A DNA stretch of 54,036 nucleotides, from contig CAMFGZ010000031.1 in the NCBI GenBank assembly GCA_945952105.1, positions 1-54,036 on the forward strand. The letters run 5' to 3'. Each line of letters begins with the position of its first letter. The first letter of the stretch is position 1. The notes beneath the pieces were generated by a model. The model worked only from the letters and a program-made list of their open reading frames with translations, ran no database searches and was not told the DNA's origin. The stretch comes from an uncultured Rhodospirillaceae bacterium. GTDB taxonomy: Bacteria > Pseudomonadota > Alphaproteobacteria > Reyranellales > Reyranellaceae. Position numbers and translations under genes: made by a program. This document shows positions 43,375 to 52,630 of this stretch, one piece after another.

Positions 43375-43801
43375 CGTCTAAAACCGCACAAGATCGGAGA
43401 CCCCTCCCATGCGGGATAGACGCGGAAATTCCTGGGTAAACTGGACAGCTTGATCCCCGAGTTCGTGATTTAGCGCGCTGGCTCCTCGCGTTACCCTAAA
43501 ACTGGACTAAGCAGCCACCTGGGGATCAGTAACTGCCGTAGCATTTGACAGGAATGCGATATCGCAACTCCAGTACGTGATTGCTACGTCTACCAAGTTT
43601 TTAGCCGCCAGTGCGATCGTAACTCTTACTATGGGAGAACAGGGCTGAAGGATTTCGCAACGGCGCGACGCTCCGCTCCTAGCCTATACGTTTGCAATCG
43701 TTTGCAAACATCCCCCATGCGCATCGTTTCTATAGATGTAAAGATGGACACAAATTTTTCCGAGCGCAAGCCAGCGCCTAACACCACACGCGTCCACCGA
43801 T
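43375..43801. other. Intergenic region, 427 bp, without a supported gene
   Basis: Stop codons are frequent in all frames and no ORF here looks coding. The region is AT-richer than the chromosome. The only structure seen is the near-perfect 18-bp palindrome at 43691-43708 near the start of the next gene. It may hold a small RNA or recombination site that I cannot detect by eye. Confidence 0.6.
43691..43708. promoter_or_regulatory. Second copy of the 18-bp palindrome
   Basis: TTTGCAATCG followed by TTTGCAAA matches 17 of 18 positions of the palindrome at 42519. It lies 93 bp before the ATG at 43802. Confidence 0.6.
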
Positions 43802-44494
43802 ATGTTTCCAACGAGTGATCCGCGAATTCTGCTTCGGCATCACATCAGCACGGCCATACGCGACGCGCGCAATGCGTTGGCGGCTGCGCACGGTTCAGAA
43901 AAGATCGCCCAAGGAAAGGCACGAGGGTGGAAAATGAACTATTTCACCCTTGTTGCCCTTCTCGCCGCTATCCGAGCTGTTGAACTGTATCGGCGCTCAC
44001 AAGACCGTAAAGATGAGATTGTCCAGCATCGCCAATCACAGCGGAATGCTGGGCGACGCATGGCTAAACCTCTCACGCGCTCCCCGCGACGCCGTGATGA
44101 ATGGGAAGGCACGCCAGAAATCCCCGCGCATAGTGCTCGTTCACTCTCGCTATCACATGCGAATGAATGGCTCGCATTTATTCTGCTCGGCTTCTCACTG
44201 CGCAGCCCCTATCCATTGCACGATGCCAAGTCCCTTCCGATCATCGGTCAACCCTTGGTGCTCCTGTACGACAATCGGCGAACACTCAACCAAGCGCGCG
44301 ACCTACTTCGGAAAGCAGTTCAGAAACCTTTAGTCCGCTCGCCATCACCGGCCCTTTGTCGCTTCCATGGGTTTACTCCGGACGTTCAAGTCAATGCGCT
44401 TGCAGCAGCAGTATTCAATGACTGGTCGCGAAGCGTTGTAGCCGACGAAATTAATAGTGGCAGACCAAAATCCAAGCTGATTCGCGCTCATTAG
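43802..44494 (+). CDS. Island protein of unknown function
   Basis: A 230-residue protein. The N-terminal 100 residues are rich in Arg, Lys and Gln (RRSQDRKDEIVQHRQSQRN; RSPRRRDEWEG), suggesting nucleic-acid contact. The second half is more globular (NEWLAFILLGFSL, LPIIGQPLVLLYDNRRTLNQARDLL). No known domain is recognised. It stands 72 bp before the Rep-like gene on the same strand, so it may belong to the replication/integration module. A shorter start at MNYFTLVALL is possible. Confidence 0.5.
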   Translation: MFPTSDPRILLRHHISTAIRDARNALAAAHGSEKIAQGKARGWKMNYFTLVALLAAIRAVELYRRSQDRKDEIVQHRQSQRNAGRRMAKPLTRSPRRRDEWEGTPEIPAHSARSLSLSHANEWLAFILLGFSLRSPYPLHDAKSLPIIGQPLVLLYDNRRTLNQARDLLRKAVQKPLVRSPSPALCRFHGFTPDVQVNALAAAVFNDWSRSVVADEINSGRPKSKLIRAH

Positions 44495-44566
44495 GCGCTT
44501 TCCGTAAATCGTCCCCATCGCAACCCACGAACGGCACTGCGCCGCTTCATATGATGGGGAAGTCAA

Positions 44567-45721
44567 ATGGCACTACTAACACCAACCGACACTCTGCATC
44601 CGGCCTACATTCATCCCGATCGCGTAGCTTTTCAGTTCTGCTACGCATCACTGCCGCACACGACGGCATACGCGGCACGCATTCTACTTAAGCGGCTTGT
44701 TGCCGACGGGAGGGACATGCCTGGAATGGCTCTCTCGTTCACGATACCGGTGGAAGGCTTAGCTAGCCGCGTGCGGGTTAAGTTCACAAAACCGAACGCC
44801 GCGAGGCCGTTCTTTTTCAAAGTTTATCTCAGCCCGCTAACGCTCCTACGCCAACCGCTCGTCTTGGAGCGTGCCAAAGATGGACAGATGAACTTTCTTA
44901 CGGCAGCACAGACATCGCCCGACAATTCATTCGTCGCAGCGGCTGTGGGAGACCTATTAATTCCTATCGAGGCCGCTCTGCATGACCTCGCCAATCGACT
45001 TGCTGCGGCGATCAGCCCGGGAGGCTTCTCCAGCCTGCTTGAATGGCGCCTGCACACTCTGGAACTCTGCGCAGACCTTGAGTGCAATGACCCAGGTCGC
45101 TTCGTCGAACGCGCCTATTCAACGATTCGAGCCAATTTCAAAAACACTATTCAAGCAGCATACCAATCAGCGGCAGCGTACCAAGGTGTAGAGGGCGATG
45201 CTCTTATGGCTTGGGGATTTGCTCAGCAGAGTGAGCGCATCAAGGCTTACGAGAAAGGCGCGCGACGGGTCCGTTTGGAATGCGCGTTGGAAAAGTGCGC
45301 TCTCGACAAGGTGTTGGGTGAACGTGGCAGCAGCCGCAAGCTGGAGCATCCCGACGACTTTGTTCGTGCATGCGAGATCCTTGCGATACACGCAGCAGAA
45401 CGATTTGCGCACTTCTCAAACATAGATGTCAGGGCAACCACAGGCGTAAGCCCGGCGCAGCTGATCGCTTTGGCCTCGAAGGGATATCTGGCCGAATTTG
45501 TAGAACAAGCACTACTGATACTAGCTAGGACCGGTCGAATTCGCCGCTCCGTCAGCCCACCACTTGTGAAAGCGTGGGAGAGGCGCGGGATCGTACGTAA
45601 TACGTGCCATGGCTACTACACAGTCACCGATGCCTTCCGGCTCGCTTTAGAGGCCTTCCGTCAACTGGCAGATGTATGGGCGGGGAACGCGAATCGGTCA
45701 GACAACAACCCGACAAATTGA
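44567..45721 (+). CDS. Rep-like protein (possible replication initiator)
   Basis: A 384-residue protein without a family I can state firmly. The segment IKAYEKGARRVRLECALEKCALDKV resembles the Y-x-K-G followed by R-x-E motif of Rep_trans and filamentous-phage type replication initiators. The earlier VRVKFTKPNAARPFFFKVYLSP is consistent with a beta-rich Rep core, and the C-terminus carries a helix-turn-helix-like tract near WERRGIVRNTCHGYYTVTDAF. Its place immediately upstream of xis and int is typical for small integrative elements with their own Rep. If right, the excised island could replicate. Confidence 0.45.
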   Translation: MALLTPTDTLHPAYIHPDRVAFQFCYASLPHTTAYAARILLKRLVADGRDMPGMALSFTIPVEGLASRVRVKFTKPNAARPFFFKVYLSPLTLLRQPLVLERAKDGQMNFLTAAQTSPDNSFVAAAVGDLLIPIEAALHDLANRLAAAISPGGFSSLLEWRLHTLELCADLECNDPGRFVERAYSTIRANFKNTIQAAYQSAAAYQGVEGDALMAWGFAQQSERIKAYEKGARRVRLECALEKCALDKVLGERGSSRKLEHPDDFVRACEILAIHAAERFAHFSNIDVRATTGVSPAQLIALASKGYLAEFVEQALLILARTGRIRRSVSPPLVKAWERRGIVRNTCHGYYTVTDAFRLALEAFRQLADVWAGNANRSDNNPTN

Positions 45722-45924
45722 GTTTTCGCCATGAATGACACCCACATTCAGGAACTTGATCCCTGGCTGACCGAACGGGAAGCCGCTCGGCGCCTGCGGG
45801 TCTCTGTTTCAACAATCCGCAATGAACGAAAGCGCGGTCGATTAGGATTTGCCCGCGTTGGCAAGCGTGTTCTGATTCCGATGTCAGTACTTGAAGCATA
45901 CAAACAAGCGGCGACTACAGTTCC

Positions 45925-47096
<1,172 letters not shown>

Positions 47097-47133
47097 GCTC
47101 CGATCCGGCTGGGTAGGTCGCCGGAAGGCGGCT

Positions 47134-47162
47134 CTGATAGGGCTTTTCCGACGCCTTGGCAA
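47134..47162 (-). promoter_or_regulatory. tRNA-Gly promoter
   Basis: Minus-strand TTGCCA (47162-47157), 17 bp, TATCAG (47139-47134). Good -35 and spacing; it ends 37 bp before the tRNA start. Confidence 0.6.
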
Positions 47163-47178
47163 GAGGCTGTCGAGCCCC

Positions 47179-48054
47179 TCATCCGCGCGCCAGAAGACGC
47201 TGCAGATACTTGCCGTATTCGCTTTCGCGGATCGGCTGGATCAGCTTCTCGAAGGCGCCATCGTCGATATAGCCCTTGCGCCAGGCGATTTCCTCGGGAC
47301 TGCCGATCTGAAGGCCCTGGCGTTCCTCGACCGTCTCGACGAACTGGGCGGCCCGCAGCAGGCTCGACGGCGTGCCGGTATCGAGCCAGGCGTAGCCGCG
47401 GCCCAGCCGCTCGACGGTGAGCTTTCCTTCCTTCAGGTAATGGGCGTTGATGTCGGTGATCTCCAATTCGCCGCGCGCCGAGCGCGGGACCTGGGTGGCC
47501 ACCTCGCAGACGTCGGAATCGTAGAAATAGAGCCCGGTGACGGCCCAGTTCGACTTGGGCTGCTTCGGCTTCTCCACGATGCCGACCGGCCGTTGCGCGG
47601 CATCGAATTCCACCACGCCGTAAGCCGTGGGATCCGCCACCCAGTAGGCATAGACCCACGCGCCCCTGCCCTCGGCGCCGCGTCCCGCCACCTCGGGAAG
47701 CGAATCGCCATAGAACAGGTTGTCGCCGAGGATCAGGCCGACCCGAGAATTGCCGATGAATTTGCGGCCGATGATGAAGGCCTCGGCGATGCCGCCGGGC
47801 TTGAGCTGCGGCTCGTAGGAGACGTTAATGCCCCATTGGCTGCCGTCGCCGAACAGGCGGCGATAGGCCTCTTCGTCGCCCGGATTGACGATCAGCAGGA
47901 TGTCCCGGCAGCCCGCCAGCATCATCGTGGTCAGCGGGTAGTAGACCATCGGCTTGTTGTAGACCGGCAGGAGCTGCTTGTTGGCCGCCCGCGTCATGGG
48001 GTAGAGCCGCGTGCCGCTGCCGCCCGAGAGAACGATACCTTTCATTCCAGCCAT
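47179..48054 (-). CDS. rfbA: Glucose-1-phosphate thymidylyltransferase
   Basis: A 291-residue nucleotidyltransferase that makes dTDP-glucose, the first step towards dTDP-rhamnose for surface polysaccharide. Signature loop KGIVLSGGSGTRLYPMT, then NKPMVYYPLTTMMLAG, LILGDNLFYG, and VTGLYFYDSDV are diagnostic of RfbA/RmlA. The expected rfbB, C and D genes are not in the window. Starts MAGMKGIVLSG at 48054 or MKGIVLSG three codons later. Confidence 0.95.
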   Translation of the reverse strand: MAGMKGIVLSGGSGTRLYPMTRAANKQLLPVYNKPMVYYPLTTMMLAGCRDILLIVNPGDEEAYRRLFGDGSQWGINVSYEPQLKPGGIAEAFIIGRKFIGNSRVGLILGDNLFYGDSLPEVAGRGAEGRGAWVYAYWVADPTAYGVVEFDAAQRPVGIVEKPKQPKSNWAVTGLYFYDSDVCEVATQVPRSARGELEITDINAHYLKEGKLTVERLGRGYAWLDTGTPSSLLRAAQFVETVEERQGLQIGSPEEIAWRKGYIDDGAFEKLIQPIRESEYGKYLQRLLARG

Positions 48055-48067
48055 CTAACGCACCCCC

Positions 48068-48559
48068 ATGCTCAGCCCGCAACAACTCTTGAGCCGACTC
48101 GCCGAACTCGGCATCGCCCACCGCACCGTCGAGCACCCGCCCGTCTTCACGGTCGAGGAAGCCAAGGCGCTGCGCGGCAACCTGCCCGGCCATCACATCA
48201 AGAACCTCTTTTTGCGCAACAAGAAGGAGGAGATGTGGCTGATCGTGGCATTGGAGGATCGCGCCATCGACCTCAAACGGCTGGGTGAGCGGCTGGGGGC
48301 GGGCAAGTTCTCGTTCGGCAGCCCCGACCGGTTGCGACGGCATCTCGGCGTCGAGCCGGGATCGGTAACGCCGCTCGCCGCCATCAACGATGCCGATCAC
48401 AAGGTAAGGGTGGTGCTCGACCGGGCGCTGGCCGAAGGCGGGCCGATCAACGCCCACCCCCTGGTCAACACCATGACCACGGCCATCAGCCCGGCCGATC
48501 TGTTGCGTTTCTTCGCGGCGACCGGCCACACCCCGGAGTGGCTCGACTTCCCGGATTGA
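48068..48559 (+). CDS. ProX-type prolyl-tRNA editing protein (YbaK-like)
   Basis: A 163-residue cytosolic deacylase of the YbaK/ProX family that hydrolyses mischarged Ala-tRNA(Pro). Family features are FTVEEAKALRGNLPGHHIKNLFLRNKK (in outline) with the catalytic-site lysine, GAGKFSFGSPDRLRRHLGV, and the glycine-rich GSVTPLAAIND. It diverges from rfbA with only 13 bp between start codons. The last codons carry the promoter of the znuA-like gene. Confidence 0.9.
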   Translation: MLSPQQLLSRLAELGIAHRTVEHPPVFTVEEAKALRGNLPGHHIKNLFLRNKKEEMWLIVALEDRAIDLKRLGERLGAGKFSFGSPDRLRRHLGVEPGSVTPLAAINDADHKVRVVLDRALAEGGPINAHPLVNTMTTAISPADLLRFFAATGHTPEWLDFPD

Positions 48560-48574
48560 TGTTATATTATAACA
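48543..48574 (+). promoter_or_regulatory. Zur-box promoter of the znuA-like gene
   Basis: TGTTATATTATAACA (48560-48574) is a near-perfect palindrome matching the Zur consensus core GTTATAnTATAAC. Inside it, TATTAT (48565-48570) is a good -10 with TCGACT (48543-48548) 16 bp upstream as -35. Transcription would start at about 48577, on the ATG itself, so the message may be leaderless. Zn-bound Zur would block the -10 directly. Confidence 0.75.
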
Positions 48575-48576
48575 GA

Positions 48577-49491
48577 ATGCGTCGCCGTCATCTTTTCCCG
48601 GTCTTTCTCGCGGCCCTGGGCCCGCTCTCCAGCCTGCCCGCCTCCGCCCAAGCCCCGATCAAAGCCGTCGCCACCTTTTCGATCCTGGGTGATTTGGTGT
48701 CCGAAGTGGCGGGCGAGAAGGCTAGTCTCTCCGTCCTGGTCGGCGCCGACATGGACGCCCACGCCTACCAGCCCCGCCCCAGCGACGCCCGCATGCTGGC
48801 CGACGCGCAGCTGCTAGTGAGCAACGGGCTGGGCTTCGAAGGCTGGATCGACCGTCTCGCCAAGGCCGCGCCCTTCAAGGGCCGCGCGGTCGTCGCCTCG
48901 ACGGGCGTCGCCACCCTGGCCGCCGGCGCGGAGCCCGCGCACGGACACTCGCACGCCCACGGACCCGATCCGCACTGCTGGCAGGATGTCCAGCGCGTCC
49001 GGACCTATGTCGCCAACATCGCCAAGGGCTTCGTCGATGCCGATCCAGCGAACGCCGCGCACTATCGCGAGCGTGCCGCCGCGGTCGATCGCCGTCTGGT
49101 CGACCTGGATGCCTGGGTGAAGGAAGAAATCGCCAAGGTTCCTGCCGACAAGCGTCGGGCAATCACGGGCCACGATTCGTTTCGCTATTTCTCCGCCGCC
49201 TACGGCGTGAAGTTCCAGTCGCCACGCGGGTACAACACCAGCAGCGAACCCTCGGCGCGCGATGTCGCGCTATTGATTCGCGAGGCGCGTGAGCAGCGCA
49301 TCAAGGCGCTGTTCGTGGAAAACATGACCAACCCCGGCCTGGTCGACCAGATCGCGCGTGAATCGGGCGCGGTCGTCGGGCCGCGCCTCTACACCGACGC
49401 CCTGTCAGGGCCGGATGGTCCCGCACCGACCTACGAGAAGATGATGCGGCACAACGTGACCGCGCTGGTCGCGGGCATGTCGAAGAACTGA
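48577..49491 (+). CDS. znuA: Zinc ABC transporter periplasmic binding protein
   Basis: A 304-residue secreted cluster A-I binding protein. The signal peptide is 1-24 (ends PASAQA). Metal ligand candidates are His62 (DMDAHAYQP), His133 (DPHCW) and the His in ITGHDSFRYF; the histidine-rich loop HGHSHAHG at 122-129 is characteristic of ZnuA, which captures zinc. A Zur-type operator supports zinc over manganese. The permease and ATPase genes (znuB, znuC) are not adjacent, which is unusual. Start ATG at 48577; an earlier in-frame ATG at 48538 lies inside the ProX gene and is rejected. Confidence 0.9.
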   Translation: MRRRHLFPVFLAALGPLSSLPASAQAPIKAVATFSILGDLVSEVAGEKASLSVLVGADMDAHAYQPRPSDARMLADAQLLVSNGLGFEGWIDRLAKAAPFKGRAVVASTGVATLAAGAEPAHGHSHAHGPDPHCWQDVQRVRTYVANIAKGFVDADPANAAHYRERAAAVDRRLVDLDAWVKEEIAKVPADKRRAITGHDSFRYFSAAYGVKFQSPRGYNTSSEPSARDVALLIREAREQRIKALFVENMTNPGLVDQIARESGAVVGPRLYTDALSGPDGPAPTYEKMMRHNVTALVAGMSKN

Positions 49492-49504
49492 TCGGACGGC
49501 CTCG

Positions 49505-50407
49505 TCAGACCGCGACGAATGGCAGTCCGGCGACGTTCCGCGTCGCCTGCAGCGTGTTGTACATCAGGCAGGCCACCGTCATCGGCCCGACGCCGCCCGG
49601 CACCGGCGTGACATGACCCGCAACCTTCTCCGCCTCGGCGAAGGCGACGTCGCCGACCAGCCGGCTCTTGCCCTCGGGCGTCGGGATGCGGTTGATGCCG
49701 ACGTCGATCACCGCCGCACCCGGCTTGATCCAGTCGCCCTTCACGAACTCCGTCCGGCCGATCGCCACGACGAGGATGTCGGCCTGGCGACAGACCGCCG
49801 GCAGGTCGCGGGTGCGCGAATGGGTGATCGTCACCGTGCAATCGGCGCGCAGCAGGAGCTGCGCCACCGGACGGCCCACCAGGTTGGAGCGGCCGACGAC
49901 GACCGCATTCAGGCCCGCCAGCGAGCCCAGCGCGTCCTGCAGCAGCATCGAGACGCCAAGCGGCGTGCACGGCACCGGAAAGTCGAGCGGCGCGCCCGGC
50001 GCGATTGATCCCAGTCGGCCGACATTCACCGGATGGAAGCCGTCGACATCCTTGGCCGGATCGATGGCGATCAGAACCTTCGCCGTGTCGATGTGCCTGG
50101 GCAGCGGCAATTGCACGAGGATGCCGTTGACCGACGGATCGGCGTTGAGCCGCGCGACCAGCGCCAGCAGCTCCTGTTCCGACGTGTCCTCGGGAAGCTG
50201 GTGGTCGAAGCTCGCCATGCCGAGTTCGACCGCGAGCTTGCCCTTGCTGCGCACATAGACCTGGCTGGCGGGATCGGCGCCGACCAGCACCGTCGCGAGA
50301 CCGGGTTTCGGCCCACCCTTGGCGATCAGGTCGGCGACGCCGGCGCCCACGCGCTGGCGCAGGCCGCCGGCGAAGGCTTTTCCATCGATCAGTTTTGCAT
50401 CAGCCAT
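49505..50407 (-). CDS. folD: Methylenetetrahydrofolate dehydrogenase/cyclohydrolase
   Basis: A 300-residue bifunctional enzyme interconverting methylene-, methenyl- and formyl-tetrahydrofolate. Active-site segments YVRSKGKLAVELGM (Lys), VNGILVQLPLPRHID, PAKDVDGFHPVNVG, the NADP loop VVVGRSNLVGRPVAQLL, and VTPVPGGVGPMTVACLM are textbook FolD. Start MADAKLIDGKAF at 50407; it overlaps the DUF167 gene by 8 bp, so they are likely co-transcribed. Confidence 0.96.
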   Translation of the reverse strand: MADAKLIDGKAFAGGLRQRVGAGVADLIAKGGPKPGLATVLVGADPASQVYVRSKGKLAVELGMASFDHQLPEDTSEQELLALVARLNADPSVNGILVQLPLPRHIDTAKVLIAIDPAKDVDGFHPVNVGRLGSIAPGAPLDFPVPCTPLGVSMLLQDALGSLAGLNAVVVGRSNLVGRPVAQLLLRADCTVTITHSRTRDLPAVCRQADILVVAIGRTEFVKGDWIKPGAAVIDVGINRIPTPEGKSRLVGDVAFAEAEKVAGHVTPVPGGVGPMTVACLMYNTLQATRNVAGLPFVAV

Positions 50408-50756
50408 TCTTGTCCATCCATTCGGCAATCCGCCCGATCAGCGCCTCGGGCTCGCCCGCGACGCTCAGCGTCTTCTCCCGCGCCGTCCCGCCGCGCAGGA
50501 TTTCTATGGTCGATTTCGGGATACGCCAAGCGTCCGCCAGCAAGGCGATGACGGCCGCGTTGGCCTTGCCATCCTCGGGCGCGGCCGTCACTGCGGCCCT
50601 GAGCGCACCCTCGGCCGTCCGCTCGAGCGCGACCCGGCGCGCCCGCGGCTGCACGCGTAGCTGGATGGTCACGCCGCCGGAGAGGCGGCGCAGGAAAACG
50701 GGATCTTTCGGTGGGGGGCTCAGCGCAAGATCAGCGAACGAGGGCCGGCCAGACAT
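50400..50756 (-). CDS. DUF167 (YggU-type) protein
   Basis: A 118-residue small protein with the DUF167 fold pattern: TIQLRVQPRARRVAL, then LRAAVTAAPEDGKANAAVIALLADAWRIPKSTIEILRG in outline. The KANAAVIALLA helix is diagnostic. Function is unknown in the literature I know. It is nearly always next to YggT, as here (26-bp overlap). Start MSGRPSFADLAL at 50756. Confidence 0.9.
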   Translation of the reverse strand: MSGRPSFADLALSPPPKDPVFLRRLSGGVTIQLRVQPRARRVALERTAEGALRAAVTAAPEDGKANAAVIALLADAWRIPKSTIEILRGGTAREKTLSVAGEPEALIGRIAEWMDKNG

Positions 50757-51024
50757 ACTCCCACAGCAGGCTGCGGATGAAGAAAAGGCCGAGCAGGAGG
50801 ATGACGGGCGAGACATCGACGCCGCCGAGATTGGGCAAAATGCGCCGGATCGGGCGCAGCACCGGTTCGGTCAGCCTGAAGAGCAGATCGACGACGACCC
50901 GGATGAACTGATTGCGGACGTTCACCACGCCGAACGCGACCAGCCAGCTCATGATCGCGCTTGCGATCACGATCCAAGTGTAGATGTCGATGATCTTGTC
51001 GATCAGCACCGCCAACGACAGCAT
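50731..51024 (-). CDS. YggT-family membrane protein
   Basis: A 97-residue inner-membrane protein with two hydrophobic helices (about 5-32 and 72-92) flanking the conserved RLTEPVLRPIRRILPNLGGVDVSP, the YggT repeat signature. YggT proteins are linked to osmotic stress and cell division/envelope homeostasis, with no defined activity. It starts the three-gene cluster yggT-DUF167-folD. Confidence 0.93.
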   Translation of the reverse strand: MLSLAVLIDKIIDIYTWIVIASAIMSWLVAFGVVNVRNQFIRVVVDLLFRLTEPVLRPIRRILPNLGGVDVSPVILLLGLFFIRSLLWEYVWPALVR

Positions 51025-51103
51025 CTGGCCCCCGCGTCCTGAGACCGGCCAGCCGCCGGCCGCGGCACCCTACTCGGCAGCGATTGCCGATCACAAGCCC
51101 ATT

Positions 51104-51763
51104 TCAGGCCCGCGTGAGGGCGAGCTCGACGCTGCCGAGGCGGACCGAGCGCACGGCGCTGATGTCGCGCGGACCGTGCTCCGGCAACAGCCGGGCGCCG
51201 TCGATGAAGGTTCCGCCAGCGCTGCCGAGATCTTCGAGCCCGAGCCGGTGGCCCGAGAGCATCAGTCGCGCATGCGGCTGGCCGACCGACGGATCGGGCA
51301 CGACCAGATCGGTCGGTGCGCCGGTCGACGCACCGGTCAGAACGTAGGTGCCTGAAGTTCCTCCGATCGCCAGCGAAACGGTGCCGCCGTTGCCGAGCGG
51401 GCCCGACAACCGCCAGCCACGCGCATCTGGCAACGCCGCCGACGGGCCGGCCAATGCGGCAGGAGCCGTGCCGGGCGCGGGCGCAGGTCCGCCCCGGTAA
51501 GAGTTGAAGCCGCCCCCGGCCGAAGCCGCGGGTTCGTCGCGCGGCCAGCGCATGAAGGCGAAGATCCAGAGCAGTATCAGGGGCACGATCGTCCCGATAC
51601 CGGTCAGCGTCACCAGGATCGCGCCGAGGCCGGTCCAGCCCGGCAGGCCGGCCTTCTCGACGATCCGCCAGGCCATCCAGCCTGCGAGCACGGTGCCGAT
51701 CAGCGCGAAGGCACCGGTCAGTCCGAACAACCCTGTGAGGGCCGCGATTTCCACCCCGAACAT
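51104..51763 (-). CDS. Membrane-anchored FHA-domain protein
   Basis: A 219-residue protein with two or three N-terminal helices (about 8-30 and 45-70), a Gly/Ala/Pro linker (75-115), and a C-terminal FHA-like phosphothreonine-binding domain: LVVPDPSVGQPHARLMLSGHRLGLEDLGSAGGTFIDGARL in outline, carrying the S-x-x-H and G-T-F-I-(D/N)-G marks. The usual Arg before the first turn is not obvious. No kinase gene is nearby. It is one base from the next gene's start region, so the two small membrane genes are coupled. Confidence 0.82.
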   Translation of the reverse strand: MFGVEIAALTGLFGLTGAFALIGTVLAGWMAWRIVEKAGLPGWTGLGAILVTLTGIGTIVPLILLWIFAFMRWPRDEPAASAGGGFNSYRGGPAPAPGTAPAALAGPSAALPDARGWRLSGPLGNGGTVSLAIGGTSGTYVLTGASTGAPTDLVVPDPSVGQPHARLMLSGHRLGLEDLGSAGGTFIDGARLLPEHGPRDISAVRSVRLGSVELALTRA

Positions 51764-52000
51764 CTATCGCCCCGGCGCGGCTTCGCCCGCGGGCCAGGTG
51801 CTGAAGGCCAGCATGCCCATGACGATGAACGAGCCGATCACCGGCACCAGATGGAACAGCGACAGCGCACCGGAGAAGCCTGCGCGCGTGCAGATCCGCC
51901 AGGTCGGGATGATCAGCACGAGCGACAGCAACAGGTGCACCACCAGCAGGAAGAACACCGTGAAGGAGCCCAGCGCCAGCAGCCAGCTCACCGGATCCAT
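51764..52000 (-). CDS. Small membrane protein upstream of the FHA gene
   Basis: A 78-residue protein with two hydrophobic helices (about 8-30 and 45-65) and the central PTWRICTRAGFSGALSLFHLVP. The helix-loop-helix resembles the membrane part of the FHA protein (AWRIVEKAGLPGWTGLGAILV), suggesting a duplicated module: W-R-I-(C/V)-x-(R/K)-A-G. It directly abuts the FHA gene. Function unknown. Confidence 0.75.
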   Translation of the reverse strand: MDPVSWLLALGSFTVFFLLVVHLLLSLVLIIPTWRICTRAGFSGALSLFHLVPVIGSFIVMGMLAFSTWPAGEAAPGR

Positions 52001-52004
52001 GGCG

Positions 52005-52397
52005 TCAGACCAGGGCGACGACTTCGATCTCGACCATGACGTCGCGCGGCAGGCGGGCGACTTCCACGGTCGAGCGGGCGGGCGTGGCGCTGCCGAAATA
52101 TTCGGGCAGGCCGTAGACCTCGTTCATCGCGGCAAAACTGTCCATGCTCTTCAGGAACACGGTCGTCTTCACCGCGTGGCCGAGGTCGCTGCCCGCGGCC
52201 TTCAGCACCGCTCGCAGGTTCTTCAGCACCTGGTGCGTCTGCTCGGCGATGCCGCCCTCGACAATGTCGCCGGTGGCGGGGTCGAGGGGGATCTGGCCGG
52301 CGCAGAAGACCAGCCCGTTGGCCACGACCGCCTGCGAATAGGGGCCGAGGGCCTTGGGGGCGGCGTCCGTCTGAACGATTTTCTTGGCGCTGGCCAT
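52005..52397 (-). CDS. RidA-family deaminase
   Basis: A 130-residue cytosolic protein of the RidA/YjgF family, which hydrolyses reactive enamine/imine intermediates of PLP enzymes. It opens KIVQTDAAPKALGPYSQAV, has GLVFCAGQIPLDPATG, and the catalytic-site segment PARSTVEVARLPRDVMVEIEV with the arginine that defines active RidA. Normal length. It precedes the small membrane genes by 4 bp on the same strand. Confidence 0.94.
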   Translation of the reverse strand: MASAKKIVQTDAAPKALGPYSQAVVANGLVFCAGQIPLDPATGDIVEGGIAEQTHQVLKNLRAVLKAAGSDLGHAVKTTVFLKSMDSFAAMNEVYGLPEYFGSATPARSTVEVARLPRDVMVEIEVVALV

Positions 52398-52449
52398 TGG
52401 CTCACCTCATCAAAAAACAGGGGGCGGACGCTATCACAGGCCGGTTTGC

Positions 52450-52478
52450 TTGACAGGGGGCCCGGCAACCATTATCCG
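52450..52478 (+). promoter_or_regulatory. tRNA-Ala promoter
   Basis: A perfect -35 TTGACA (52450-52455), 17 bp, then TATCCG (52473-52478). The tRNA begins 22 bp later. Confidence 0.75.
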
Positions 52479-52500
52479 CGCGGTTCTCCAAGGGTCGGAG

Positions 52501-52576
52501 GGGGCTGTAGCTCAGCTGGGAGAGCGCCTCGTTCGCAATGAGGAGGTCAGGGGTTCGATCCCCCTCAGCTCCACCA
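52501..52576 (+). tRNA. tRNA-Ala(CGC)
   Basis: A 76-nt cloverleaf: acceptor GGGGCTG, D arm TAGCTCAGCTGGGAGAGC, anticodon loop TTCGCAA (anticodon CGC, reading GCG), T arm GGGGTTCGATCCCC, discriminator A and encoded CCA. Confidence 0.97.
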
Positions 52577-52630
52577 ACCACCCCGATCCTTACTGGTCTG
52601 TCACGGCGCATCACGGCACTATTGCACAGG

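Noticed and set aside
43375..43801. A possible small gene in the gap after the serine recombinase
   Set aside because: No frame keeps a plausible start, ribosome site and coding-like sequence; the listed minus-strand ORF at 43629-43811 has no recognisable feature.
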